Part shown: positions 33,238-41,814 of the stretch, one piece after another
How positions within the stretch are numbered: position 1 is the stretch's first letter
Layout: the number at the start of each line of letters is the position of its first letter
Assembly (NCBI RefSeq): GCF_032598905.1
Contig: NZ_CP122458.1
Coordinates: forward strand, 1,860,001-1,924,000
DNA from: Streptomyces sp. 11x1
Lineage (GTDB): Bacteria > Actinomycetota > Actinomycetes > Streptomycetales > Streptomycetaceae
Direction: 5' to 3'
Length of the DNA: 64,000 bases
Position numbers and translations under genes: made by a program
Notes under the pieces: generated by a model
What the model saw: only the letters and a program-made list of their open reading frames with translations
Told to the model about the DNA's origin: nothing
The model's database searches: none

Positions 33238-35061
33238 ATGGCCACTCCCCTTTCCGACTCGTCGCTGTCCCCCCTGTCCGCGCAATCCCCGTTCCAGACG
33301 ATCGCTGTGGTCGGTCTCGGCACCATGGGCACCGGTATCGCCGAGGTGCTGACCCGGGCCGGCCGCGAGGTCGTCGGCATCGACATCAGCGAGGCCGCCG
33401 GCGCGCGTGCCGTCGCGGCCCTGGAGGCCGCGACCGAGCGCGCCGTGACCCGTGGGCGGATCACCGAGCGGGAGCGCGGTGACGCCCTCGCCCGCTTCCG
33501 CACCTTCACCGACCTCCAGGCCGCGGCCGACGCCGACCTGGTGATCGAGGTGGTCCCGGAGTCGTACGAGATCAAGCAGCAGGTCTTCCGTGAACTCGAC
33601 GCGATCGTGCGGCCGGAGGCCGTGCTCGCCACCGGCACCAACGCCCTGTCGGTGACCCGGCTGGCGGCGGAGTCGGCGCGTCCGGAGCGGGTCCTCGGTC
33701 TGCACTTCTTCAACCCGGCGCCCGCCATGAAGCTGGTCGAGGTCGTCTCCTCGGTGCTGACCGCGCCGCAGGCCGTCGCGGCCGTCACGGATCTCGCCCT
33801 CGACCTGGGCAAGGAGCCGGTCGCGGTGGGCGACCGGCCCGGTTTCGTCGCCGACGGGCTGCTGTTCGGGTACCTCAACCAGGCCGCCGCGATGTACGAG
33901 GCCAAGTACGCCTCCCGCGAGGACATCGACGCGGCCATGCGGCTCGGCTGCGGGCTGCCGATGGGCCCCCTGGCGCTGCTGGACCTCATCGGCGTCGACA
34001 CCGCGCGCACGGTCCTGGAGGCCATGTACGCGGCCTCGCACGACCGGCTGCACGCACCGGCGCCCATCCTCCGCCAGCTCAGCGAGGCGGGCCTGACCGG
34101 CCGCAAGTCGGGGCGCGGCTTCTACTCCTACGAGGCGCCCGGATCCGCCACGGTCGTGCCGGACGCACTGACGCCGCGGGACGGGGTCGCCACGGTCGCC
34201 GGGCGCACCGTCCGCTCGGTCGGTGTCGCGGGCTCCGGCACCATGGCGTCCGGGATCGCCGAGGTGTTCGCGAAGGCCGGGTACGAGGTCGTGCTCGCCG
34301 CCCGCAGCGAGGAGAAGGCGCAGGCCGCGAAGGCGCGGATCGGCAAGTCGCTGGCCCGCTCCGTCGACAAGGGGCGTATGACGGTCGAGGCCGCCGCCGA
34401 GACCCTGGACCGGATCACTCCGGCCGGCTCCTACGACGCCTTCGCCGATGTCGATCTGGCGCTGGAGGCGGTGGCCGAGGACCTGGAGGTCAAGCGGCAG
34501 CTGTTCGCGACCTTCGACAAGGTCTGCAAGCCGGGCGCGATCCTCGCCACGACCACCTCCTCGTTGCCGGTCGTCGCCTGCGCCCGCGCCACCTCACGTC
34601 CGCAGGACGTGATCGGGATGCACTTCTTCAACCCGGCGCCGGCGATGAAGCTGGTCGAGGTGGTCCGTACGGTGCTGACGGCCGACGACGTGCACGCCAC
34701 GGTCCGCGAGCTGTGCGCGAAGGTCCGCAAGCACCCGGTGGACTGCGGCGACCGGGCCGGGTTCATCGTGAACGCGCTGCTGTTCCCGTACCTGAACAAC
34801 GCGATCAAGATGGTGCAGGAGCACTACGCGACGCTGGACGACATCGACGCGGCCATGAAGCTGGGCGGCGGCTACCCGATGGGCCCGTTCGAGCTGTTGG
34901 ACGTGGTCGGGCTGGATGTCTCGCTGGCCATCGAGAAGGTGCTGCACCGCGAGTTCCGCGACCCGGGACTGGCCCCGGCGCCGCTTCTCGAGCACCTGGT
35001 GGCCGCGGGCTGCCTCGGCCGCAAGACGGGCCGCGGCTTCCGCGAATATGCCAAGCGCTGA
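33238..35061 (+). CDS. Double-domain 3-hydroxyacyl-CoA dehydrogenase
   Basis: The 607-residue protein consists of two complete 3-hydroxyacyl-CoA dehydrogenases in tandem (about 18-300 and 320-607), each with a Rossmann motif (GLGTMGTGIAEV; GSGTMASGIAEV) and a catalytic HFFNPAPAMKLVE (His and Glu 12 apart). The C-terminal half keeps the TSSL Ser and the GFIVNALLFPYLN Asn. The N-terminal half has TNAL and GFVADGLLFGYLN instead, losing both. It should reduce acetoacetyl-CoA to 3-hydroxybutyryl-CoA, the entry to the ethylmalonyl-CoA genes downstream. TGGAG precedes the ATG; the same frame is open upstream to an ATG at 33028. Confidence 0.87.
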   Translation: MATPLSDSSLSPLSAQSPFQTIAVVGLGTMGTGIAEVLTRAGREVVGIDISEAAGARAVAALEAATERAVTRGRITERERGDALARFRTFTDLQAAADADLVIEVVPESYEIKQQVFRELDAIVRPEAVLATGTNALSVTRLAAESARPERVLGLHFFNPAPAMKLVEVVSSVLTAPQAVAAVTDLALDLGKEPVAVGDRPGFVADGLLFGYLNQAAAMYEAKYASREDIDAAMRLGCGLPMGPLALLDLIGVDTARTVLEAMYAASHDRLHAPAPILRQLSEAGLTGRKSGRGFYSYEAPGSATVVPDALTPRDGVATVAGRTVRSVGVAGSGTMASGIAEVFAKAGYEVVLAARSEEKAQAAKARIGKSLARSVDKGRMTVEAAAETLDRITPAGSYDAFADVDLALEAVAEDLEVKRQLFATFDKVCKPGAILATTTSSLPVVACARATSRPQDVIGMHFFNPAPAMKLVEVVRTVLTADDVHATVRELCAKVRKHPVDCGDRAGFIVNALLFPYLNNAIKMVQEHYATLDDIDAAMKLGGGYPMGPFELLDVVGLDVSLAIEKVLHREFRDPGLAPAPLLEHLVAAGCLGRKTGRGFREYAKR

Positions 35062-35548
35062 CGGGACGGGCGACGAGCTCGGCACGGCCGGGGGCCCCGC
35101 ATCCTTGTCGTCGGCCCGCCGACCGGGCCCGGCGGCGACGGACCGGGCGTCCCCGGCGCCGACCGGCGCGCCCTCGGACGGGCCGACGACAAGGACCGGG
35201 CCGGGGCGCCGCCCGGCGGATCCCGGACCGGAGCCTCGGCCGACGGCTGCAAACCGTCCCGCAACGCCGGCGGCCGGCACAGGCCCTCCCGCACCGTCGA
35301 CGGCCGGCACAAGCCGTGCCGGCAAGTCGGCGGTCGGTCCGAGCCGTTCCGTCGGCCCGGCGGCCGAGGCGGACTGGGGCGGTCTGCTCGGCCCGGGCAG
35401 CCGCCCCTCGGCGTCCCGGTCCGCCGTCTCCGTGCCCGGCCCCTCCCCCGCCGCCCCGGCCGCCGACCTGGTCCCACCCCGGTCCCGGCCGGGCGGAACG
35501 ATGGCCGCTCACGCGCACTCTCCTGCACGGATGCAGTACGTTCGGGGC
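35062..35548. other. Low-complexity spacer before the TetR gene
   Basis: This 487-base stretch is very GC-rich and made of short repeated CGGCCGGCAC/CCGTCCCGC words. An open frame from an ATG at 35049 continues in phase into the TetR gene, but its product is an Ala/Pro/Ser/Arg string without recognisable domains. I read it as non-coding. It contains the inverted repeat listed next. Confidence 0.6.
35102..35195. repeat. 17-bp inverted repeat behind the dehydrogenase gene
   Basis: TCCTTGTCGTCGGCCCG (35102-35118) is repeated perfectly in inverse at 35179-35195, with 60 bases between the arms. It begins 41 bases after the dehydrogenase stop. It could fold as a large terminator hairpin or be the ends of a small element; the loop holds further short palindromes (GGCGCCGACCGGCGC). 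Confidence 0.65.
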
Positions 35549-36358
35549 ATGTCCCAGCCCGCCAAGTCCTCACGTACACCAGCTGCGCCCGACGCTCCGG
35601 AGAGCGCCGCGGGAAGTCGTGCCGCCGCCCAACGCCTGAAGATGCGCAGGGAACTGGCGGCCGCGGCCATGGAGCTGTTCTCGACCAAGGGGTACGAGGC
35701 GACCACCGTCGACGAGATCGCGGCGGCGGCCGGGGTCGCCCGCCGCACCTTCTTCCGCCACTTCCGCTCCAAGGAAGAGGCGATCTTCCCGGACCACGAC
35801 GACACCCTGATCCGCGCCGAGGCGGTGCTCAACGCGGCGCCCCCGCACGAGCATCCGCTCGACACGGTGTGCCGCGGGATCAAGGAGGTCATGAAGATGT
35901 ACGCGGCCCGGCCGGAGATCTCGGTCGCCCGCTACAAGCTGACCCGTGAGGTCCCCACCCTCCGGGAGGCGGAGATCGCCTCCGTGGCCCGCTACGAGCG
36001 CCTCTTCACCCGCTATCTGCTGGGCCACTTCGACGAGCACGCCCACCACGACGCCGGCAACGACGACCCGCTGCTCGCCGAGGTGGCCGCGTCCGCCGTG
36101 GTCACCGCGCACAACCACGTGCTGCGGCGGTGGCTCAGATCCGGCGGACAGGGCGACGTCGAGACCCAGCTCGACCACGCCTTCGCCATCGTCCGCAAGA
36201 CCTTCGGCACGGGCATCGGCGCGGGCCGCACCCTGGCGCCCGAGCCGGCCGCCGCGACGACGTCCACGCACGGCGAGGTCCTGGTGACCGTCGCCCGCAC
36301 CGACGCCCCGCTCGACGAGGTCATGCGGACCATCGAAGAGGCGCTCCGCGACCGCTGA
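35549..36358 (+). CDS. TetR-family transcriptional regulator
   Basis: A 269-residue regulator. The N-terminal helix-turn-helix is clear: RRELAAAAMELFSTKGYEAT followed by VDEIAAAAGVARRTFFRHFR. The C-terminal half is the ligand-binding helical domain with a His/Asp-rich loop (HFDEHAHHDAGNDD). It lies between the 3-hydroxyacyl-CoA dehydrogenase and ccr, so it is the best candidate regulator of the ethylmalonyl-CoA genes. Start at the ATG giving SQPAKSSRTP; a TACGTT box (35537-35542) lies six bases upstream, so it is probably leaderless. A hairpin terminator follows. Confidence 0.86.
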   Translation: MSQPAKSSRTPAAPDAPESAAGSRAAAQRLKMRRELAAAAMELFSTKGYEATTVDEIAAAAGVARRTFFRHFRSKEEAIFPDHDDTLIRAEAVLNAAPPHEHPLDTVCRGIKEVMKMYAARPEISVARYKLTREVPTLREAEIASVARYERLFTRYLLGHFDEHAHHDAGNDDPLLAEVAASAVVTAHNHVLRRWLRSGGQGDVETQLDHAFAIVRKTFGTGIGAGRTLAPEPAAATTSTHGEVLVTVARTDAPLDEVMRTIEEALRDR

Positions 36359-36410
36359 TCCGTTCCGGAACCGCGCTCGAAACCTCGATCTACTCAACGG
36401 TAACTGTGAG

Positions 36411-36438
36411 AACGGCCACCCCCCGGGGTGGCCGTTTT
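36411..36438 (+). terminator. Terminator of the TetR gene
   Basis: AACGGCCACCCC (36411-36422) pairs with GGGGTGGCCGTT (36425-36436) and runs into TTTT, 52 bases after the TetR stop. It separates the regulator from the ccr promoter. Confidence 0.8.
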
Positions 36439-36479
36439 GGCACGTCAGAGGCCTTTTTCCACCCCCACCTGATCGATCA

Positions 36480-36515
36480 TCGCTCAGGTGTTGCGTAAAG
36501 ATTTCACCTGAGCGA
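36480..36515. promoter_or_regulatory. Candidate operator: 11-bp inverted repeat upstream of ccr
   Basis: TCGCTCAGGTG (36480-36490) and CACCTGAGCGA (36505-36515) are perfect inverse copies, 14 bases apart. The site lies 20 bases upstream of the proposed ccr -35 box and just behind the TetR terminator. Its position and symmetry fit a regulator dimer site, possibly for the neighbouring TetR protein. Confidence 0.6.
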
Positions 36516-36535
36516 ACTTTCTGGCACTCGGTGCC

Positions 36536-36564
36536 TTGCGAGGTGACACGGCGTGCCATACGTT
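36536..36564 (+). promoter_or_regulatory. Probable ccr promoter
   Basis: TTGCGA (36536-36541), a 17-base spacer and TACGTT (36559-36564) fit the housekeeping (HrdB-type) promoter pattern. Transcription would start near 36571, giving a leader of about 220 bases before the ccr GTG. The leader holds no recognisable riboswitch or gene. Confidence 0.6.
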
Positions 36565-36793
36565 GAAGGAGTCCGGGCGGCCGGAGTGCGGATGAACCCC
36601 GTACGCCGACTGTCCCCGCAGACCTCGGTCCGCGCGCCCGGACGCCTGCGTCACAGGCAACCCTCCGCGCCACACACAGCGCCGCCGAAGCACCACCTCC
36701 GCCGAACCGACGGCATCACCACCCAGCAGCAGCACCCGACGTAACCCTCAACAGCGTCTTCCCGCGAGGACGCTCGTCGCCGGAGGCACCACC

Positions 36794-38131
36794 GTGAAGG
36801 ACATCCTGGACGCGATCCAGTCGCCGGACTCCACGTCCGCCGACTTCGCCGCTCTGCCGCTCCCCGAGTCGTACCGCGCGATCACCGTGCACAAGGACGA
36901 GACGGAGATGTTCGCGGGCATGACGACCCGTGAGAAGGACCCGCGCAAGTCGATCCACCTGGACGAGGTCCCGGTGCCCGAGCTCGGCCCCGGCGAGGCC
37001 CTGGTGGCCGTCATGGCCTCCTCGGTCAACTACAACTCCGTGTGGACCTCGATCTTCGAGCCGCTGTCGACCTTCGGGTTCCTGGAGCGCTACGGCCGCA
37101 CCAGCGAGCTGGCCAAGCGTCACGACCTGCCGTACCACATCATCGGCTCCGACCTCGCGGGCGTCGTGCTGCGCACCGGCCCCGGAGTCAACTCCTGGAA
37201 GCCCGGTGACGAGGTCGTCGCGCACTGCCTCTCCGTCGAGCTGGAGTCCTCCGACGGCCACAACGACACGATGCTCGACCCCGAGCAGCGGATCTGGGGC
37301 TTCGAGACCAACTTCGGCGGCCTCGCCGAGATCGCGCTCGTCAAGTCCAACCAGCTGATGCCGAAGCCCGACCACCTCAGCTGGGAGGAGGCCGCCGCAC
37401 CGGGTCTGGTGAACTCCACCGCGTACCGGCAGCTGGTCTCCCGCAACGGCGCCGCCATGAAGCAGGGCGACAACGTGCTGATCTGGGGCGCCAGCGGCGG
37501 ACTCGGCTCCTACGCCACGCAGTTCGCGCTGGCCGGCGGCGCCAACCCGATCTGTGTCGTCTCCAGCGAGCAGAAGGCCGGCATCTGCCGGGCCATGGGC
37601 GCCGACGCGATCATCGACCGCAACGCCGAGGGCTACAAGTTCTGGAAGGACGAGCAGACCCAGGACCCCAAGGAGTGGAAGCGCTTCGGCAAGCGCATCC
37701 GCGAGCTGACCGGCGGCGAGGACATCGACATCGTCTTCGAGCACCCGGGCCGCGAGACCTTCGGTGCCAGCGTCTTCGTCACCCGCAAGGGCGGCACCAT
37801 CACCACCTGCGCCTCCACCTCGGGCTACATGCACGAGTACGACAACCGCTACCTGTGGATGTCACTGAAGCGGATCATCGGCTCCCACTTCGCAAACTAC
37901 CGCGAGGCCTGGGAGGCCAACCGCCTGATCGCCAAGGGCAAGATCCACCCGACGCTGTCGAAGGTCTACTCCCTGGAGGAGACCGGGCAGGCCGCGTACG
38001 ACGTGCACCGCAACCTCCACCAGGGCAAGGTCGGCGTCCTCGCGCTCGCCCCCGAGGAGGGCCTCGGTGTGCGCGACCACGCCAAGCGCGCCCAGCACAT
38101 CGACGCCATCAACCGCTTCCGGAACATCTGA
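36794..38131 (+). CDS. ccr: Crotonyl-CoA carboxylase/reductase
   Basis: The 445-residue protein is a medium-chain dehydrogenase/reductase of the Ccr type, longer than ordinary zinc alcohol dehydrogenases. Visible elements: MFAGMTTREKDPRKSIHLDE, SSVNYNSVWTSIFEP, the cofactor fold WGASGGLGSYATQFALAGGA, SSEQKAGICRAMGADAIIDR and the C-terminal HPTLSKVYSLEETGQAAYDV. It reductively carboxylates crotonyl-CoA with NADPH and CO2 to (2S)-ethylmalonyl-CoA, the first committed step of the ethylmalonyl-CoA pathway and a source of polyketide extender units. GGAGG lies seven bases before the GTG. The next gene starts eight bases after its stop. Confidence 0.95.
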   Translation: MKDILDAIQSPDSTSADFAALPLPESYRAITVHKDETEMFAGMTTREKDPRKSIHLDEVPVPELGPGEALVAVMASSVNYNSVWTSIFEPLSTFGFLERYGRTSELAKRHDLPYHIIGSDLAGVVLRTGPGVNSWKPGDEVVAHCLSVELESSDGHNDTMLDPEQRIWGFETNFGGLAEIALVKSNQLMPKPDHLSWEEAAAPGLVNSTAYRQLVSRNGAAMKQGDNVLIWGASGGLGSYATQFALAGGANPICVVSSEQKAGICRAMGADAIIDRNAEGYKFWKDEQTQDPKEWKRFGKRIRELTGGEDIDIVFEHPGRETFGASVFVTRKGGTITTCASTSGYMHEYDNRYLWMSLKRIIGSHFANYREAWEANRLIAKGKIHPTLSKVYSLEETGQAAYDVHRNLHQGKVGVLALAPEEGLGVRDHAKRAQHIDAINRFRNI

Positions 38132-38139
38132 GGTCCAAG

Positions 38140-40323
38140 ATGAGTGAGCGTCAGCCCGCCGATGGCGGCAAGCGGGAGGCCGCGCCGGAGGCGCAGTGCG
38201 CGCCGGTGTCGAAAGAGACGAAGACAAGGGAGCGAAGCGGTCGCGGGCTGAGGAACGTCGACACCGGCACACAGCGCACTGCGCCTCCGGCGCAAAAGGA
38301 AAAGGACCGGCCGTGGCTGATGCGCACATACGCCGGTCACTCCACGGCCGAGGCGTCCAACGAGCTGTACCGGCGCAACCTCGCCAAGGGGCAGACGGGT
38401 CTGTCGGTCGCCTTCGACCTGCCGACCCAGACCGGCTACGACTCCGACCACATCCTCGCCCGCGGCGAGGTCGGCCGGGTCGGCGTCCCGGTGGCCCATC
38501 TCGGTGACATGCGCAGGCTGTTCCAGGACATCCCCCTGGAGCAGATGAACACCTCGATGACGATCAACGCCACCGCCATGTGGCTGCTGGCGCTCTACCA
38601 GGTCGTCGCCGAGGAGCAGGGCGCGGACATCACCCGGCTCCAGGGCACGACCCAGAACGACATCGTCAAGGAGTACCTGTCGCGGGGCACCCATGTGTTC
38701 CCGCCGGGACCCTCGCTCCGGCTGACGACGGACATGATCGCGTACACGGTCTCCCACATCCCGAAGTGGAACCCGATCAACATCTGCAGCTACCACCTGC
38801 AGGAGGCAGGGGCCACGCCGGTGCAGGAGATCGCGTACGCGATGTCCACGGCGATCGCGGTCCTCGACGCCGTGCGCGACTCCGGCCAGGTGCCCGAGGA
38901 GCGCATGGGTGAGGTCGTCGCACGCATCTCCTTCTTCGTGAACGCGGGCGTCCGCTTCGTCGAGGAGATGTGCAAGATGCGGGCCTTCGGCCGCATCTGG
39001 GACCGGATCACCCGCGAGCGGTACGGCATCGAGAACCCCAAGCAGCGGCGCTTCCGGTACGGCGTCCAGGTCAACTCTCTCGGGCTGACCGAGGCGCAGC
39101 CGGAGAACAACGTCCAGCGGATCGTGCTGGAGATGCTGGCCGTGACGCTCTCCAAGGACGCACGGGCCAGGGCGGTGCAGCTGCCGGCCTGGAACGAGGC
39201 GCTGGGCCTGCCCCGGCCCTGGGACCAGCAGTGGTCGCTGCGCATCCAGCAGGTGCTGGCGCACGAGAGCGACCTGCTGGAGTACGAGGACATCTTCGAG
39301 GGCTCCCATGTCATCGAGGCGAAGGTGGCCGAGCTGGTCGAGGAGTCCTTCGCCGAGATCGAGCGGATCCAGGAGATGGGCGGCGCGATGTCCGCCGTCG
39401 AGTCCGGCTACCTGAAGTCGCAGCTGGTCTCCTCGCACGCCGAGCGCCGGGCCCGGATCGAGTCCGGCGAGGAGAAGATCGTCGGCGTCAACATCTACGA
39501 GTCGACGGAGCCGAACCCGCTGACCGCCGACCTGGACGCGGCCATCCAGACGGTCGACCCGGCGGTCGAGGCGCGGGTGATCGAGTCGCTCCGGAACTGG
39601 CGCGACACCCGTTACCAGCCACCCTTCAACCACCCGCGCCCGTGCAAGGCGCTGGAGCGGCTGAAGGAGGCCGCGAAGGGCACCGACAACCTCATGGAGG
39701 CCACCCTGGAGTGCGCCCGCGCCGGGGTGACGACCGGCGAGTGGGCCGGGGCCCTGCGCGAGGTGTTCGGCGAGTTCCGGGCGCCGACCGGTGTCTCGTC
39801 GGCTCCGGTGGCCGTCTCCGCCGAGGAGGGCTCGGCCATGGCGGAGGTCCGCCGCAAGGTGGACCTGACGGCGCGGGACCTGGGCGTCGGCAAGCTCCGC
39901 TTCCTGGTCGGCAAGCCCGGCCTTGACGGGCACTCCAACGGGGCCGAGCAGATCGCCGTGCGGGCCCGTGACGCGGGCTTCGAGGTGGTCTACCAGGGCA
40001 TCCGGCTCACCCCGGAGCAGATCGTGGACGCGTCCCTCGCCGAGGACGTGCACGCGGTCGGGCTCTCCATCCTCTCCGGCTCGCACGCCCAACTGGTCCC
40101 GGACGTGCTGGAGCGGCTGCGGGAGGCGGGGGCCGGCGACATCCCGGTGATCGCCGGCGGGATCATCCCGAACGCCGACGCGGACCGGCTCAGGGCCGCC
40201 GGAGTGGCCGCGGTGTTCACCCCGAAGGACTTCGACATCACCGGGATCATCGGCCGTATCGTCGACGAGATCCGCAAAGCGAACAAGCTCAACCCCCCCA
40301 TCAGCACGGAGGTCCTCGCATGA
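38140..40323 (+). CDS. ecm: Ethylmalonyl-CoA mutase (MeaA), with inserted N-terminal segment
   Basis: A 727-residue B12-dependent mutase. The substrate barrel starts DRPWLMRTYAGHSTAEASNE and includes SVAFDLPTQTGYDSD and MNTSMTINATAMWLLALY. The cobalamin domain has the base-off signature KPGLDGHSNGAEQ (DxHxxG) near residue 595 and SILSGSHAQLVPDVLERL. In this operon it should convert ethylmalonyl-CoA to methylsuccinyl-CoA, not methylmalonyl to succinyl. Residues about 10-54 are a Lys/Arg/Thr/Pro-rich stretch encoded by an inverted-repeat element (38182-38293), with no counterpart I recall in relatives, which pass almost directly into DRPWLMRTYAG. GAGG precedes the ATG; the stop overlaps mcl as ATGA. 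Confidence 0.92.
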   Translation: MSERQPADGGKREAAPEAQCAPVSKETKTRERSGRGLRNVDTGTQRTAPPAQKEKDRPWLMRTYAGHSTAEASNELYRRNLAKGQTGLSVAFDLPTQTGYDSDHILARGEVGRVGVPVAHLGDMRRLFQDIPLEQMNTSMTINATAMWLLALYQVVAEEQGADITRLQGTTQNDIVKEYLSRGTHVFPPGPSLRLTTDMIAYTVSHIPKWNPINICSYHLQEAGATPVQEIAYAMSTAIAVLDAVRDSGQVPEERMGEVVARISFFVNAGVRFVEEMCKMRAFGRIWDRITRERYGIENPKQRRFRYGVQVNSLGLTEAQPENNVQRIVLEMLAVTLSKDARARAVQLPAWNEALGLPRPWDQQWSLRIQQVLAHESDLLEYEDIFEGSHVIEAKVAELVEESFAEIERIQEMGGAMSAVESGYLKSQLVSSHAERRARIESGEEKIVGVNIYESTEPNPLTADLDAAIQTVDPAVEARVIESLRNWRDTRYQPPFNHPRPCKALERLKEAAKGTDNLMEATLECARAGVTTGEWAGALREVFGEFRAPTGVSSAPVAVSAEEGSAMAEVRRKVDLTARDLGVGKLRFLVGKPGLDGHSNGAEQIAVRARDAGFEVVYQGIRLTPEQIVDASLAEDVHAVGLSILSGSHAQLVPDVLERLREAGAGDIPVIAGGIIPNADADRLRAAGVAAVFTPKDFDITGIIGRIVDEIRKANKLNPPISTEVLA
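38182..38293. repeat. 112-bp inverted-repeat element inside the ecm reading frame
   Basis: GCGCCGGAGGCGCAGTGCGC (38182-38201) is matched perfectly in inverse by 38274-38293. An inner 11-bp pair follows (GCCGGTGTCGA 38202-38212 with 38258-38268), offset by a five-base bulge, around a 45-base purine-rich loop. The whole is in frame with ecm and begins 42 bases after its start codon. It resembles a small non-autonomous palindromic element captured as coding sequence. Confidence 0.8.
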
Positions 40324-41294
40324 CCAGCCCTGTTCCTCAGGTGAACCGCCTTCGCCCGCGGCGCTCCTGCCTCGCAGTGCCGGGAAGCAACCCGCGCTTC
40401 CTGGAGAAGGCCCAGGGCCTCCCGGCGGACCAGGTCTTCCTCGACCTGGAGGACGCCTGCGCCCCGCTCGCCAAGCCCGAGGCTCGGCACACCATCGTGA
40501 AGTTCCTCAACGAGGGCGACTGGACCGGCAAGACGCGGGTCGTGCGCGTGAACGACTGGACGACGGAGTGGACGTACCGCGATGTCGTGACCGTCGTCGA
40601 GGGCGCCGGCCAGAACCTCGACTGCATCATGCTGCCGAAGGTGCAGACGGCCCAGCAGGTCGTCGCCCTCGATCTGCTTTTGACCCAGATCGAGAAGACG
40701 ATGGGCTTCGAGGTCGGCAAGATCGGCATCGAGGCACAGATCGAGAACGCGCAGGGCCTGAACAACGTCAACGAGATCGCCACGGCCTCCCAGCGCGTGG
40801 AGACGATCATCTTCGGCCCGGCCGACTTCATGGCCTCGATCAACATGAAGTCACTGGTCGTGGGCGAGCAGCCGCCCGGTTACCCGGCGGACGCCTACCA
40901 CTACATCCTGATGAAGATCCTGATGGCCGCCCGCGCCAACAACCTCCAGGCGATCGACGGCCCCTACCTGCAGATCCGCAACATCGACGGCTACCGTGAG
41001 GTCGCCCAGCGAGCCGCGGCCCTCGGTTTCGACGGCAAGTGGGTGCTGCACCCCGGTCAGGTCGAGGCGTCGAACGAGATCTTCTCGCCCTCGCAGGAGG
41101 ACTACGACCACGCCGAGCTGATCCTGGACGCGTACGACTACTACACCTCCGAGGCGGGCGGCAAGAAGGGCTCGGCGATGCTCGGCGACGAGATGATCGA
41201 CGAGGCCAGCCGCAAGATGGCGCTGGTCATCTCCGGCAAGGGGCGCGCCGCCGGCATGCAGCGCACCAGCAAGTTCGAGATCCCGGAGGCCTGA
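40320..41294 (+). CDS. mcl: Beta-methylmalyl-CoA/malyl-CoA lyase (HpcH/HpaI-CitE family)
   Basis: The 324-residue TIM-barrel lyase has the CitE family features RRSCLAVPGSNPRFLEKAQG, the magnesium site FLDLEDACAPLAKPEARH, the EAQIENAQGLNNVNEIA strand and FGPADFMASINM. It splits beta-methylmalyl-CoA to glyoxylate and propionyl-CoA in the ethylmalonyl-CoA pathway. The ATG overlaps the ecm stop. A CitE-like citrate lyase role is unlikely because no alpha or gamma subunit is present. Confidence 0.9.
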   Translation: MTSPVPQVNRLRPRRSCLAVPGSNPRFLEKAQGLPADQVFLDLEDACAPLAKPEARHTIVKFLNEGDWTGKTRVVRVNDWTTEWTYRDVVTVVEGAGQNLDCIMLPKVQTAQQVVALDLLLTQIEKTMGFEVGKIGIEAQIENAQGLNNVNEIATASQRVETIIFGPADFMASINMKSLVVGEQPPGYPADAYHYILMKILMAARANNLQAIDGPYLQIRNIDGYREVAQRAAALGFDGKWVLHPGQVEASNEIFSPSQEDYDHAELILDAYDYYTSEAGGKKGSAMLGDEMIDEASRKMALVISGKGRAAGMQRTSKFEIPEA

Positions 41295-41299
41295 GCGCG

Positions 41300-41812
41300 A
41301 TGCAGTTCGGACGCACCTACGAGGAGTTCGAGGTCGGGGCGGTGTACAAGCACTGGCCCGGGAAGACGGTCACGGAGTACGACGACCACCTCTTCTGTCT
41401 CCTCACCATGAACCACCACCCGCTCCACATGGACGTCAACTACGCCGAGAGGACGACGGACTTCGGCAAGAACGTGGTGGTCGGGAACTACGTCTACTCG
41501 CTGCTGCTGGGCATGTCCGTGCCGGACGTCTCCGGCAAGGCGATCGCCAACCTGGAGATCGAGTCGCTGCGGCACGTGGCGCCGACCTTCCACGGCGACA
41601 CGATCTACGGCCAGACGACCGTGCTCGACAAGTGGCCGTCGAAGTCGAAGAACGACCGCGGCATCGTGTACGTGGAGACCAAGGGCTACAAGCAGGACGG
41701 CACGCTGGTCTGTGTGTTCCGTCGCAAGGTCATGGTGCCCACCGAGACCTACATCAAGGAGCGCGGCGGCGAGCAGCCGGGCCGCCCCGAGCTCAGGGAG
41801 CAGGAGAAGTAG
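41300..41812 (+). CDS. mch: Mesaconyl-CoA hydratase (MaoC-like)
   Basis: A 170-residue single hot-dog MaoC-type hydratase. It starts MQFGRTYEEFEVGAVYKHWP and has the hydratase motif TMNHHPLHMDVNYAERTTDF with the catalytic Asp/His pair, then VVGNYVYSLLLGMSVPDVSG. In this operon it hydrates mesaconyl-CoA to beta-methylmalyl-CoA. It is about half the length of the proteobacterial double-hot-dog enzyme, so it should act as a dimer. Start is five bases after the mcl stop, with GGAGG upstream. Confidence 0.87.
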   Translation: MQFGRTYEEFEVGAVYKHWPGKTVTEYDDHLFCLLTMNHHPLHMDVNYAERTTDFGKNVVVGNYVYSLLLGMSVPDVSGKAIANLEIESLRHVAPTFHGDTIYGQTTVLDKWPSKSKNDRGIVYVETKGYKQDGTLVCVFRRKVMVPTETYIKERGGEQPGRPELREQEK

Positions 41813-41814
41813 CC

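Noticed and set aside
36553..36744. Possible short leader peptide gene upstream of ccr
   Set aside because: The 63-residue product is Pro/Arg/His-rich with no ribosome site and no attenuator structure; GC-rich leaders often stay open.
36571..36793. Cobalamin riboswitch for the B12-dependent mutase operon
   Set aside because: I could not find a convincing B12-box or the expected stem pattern in the leader.
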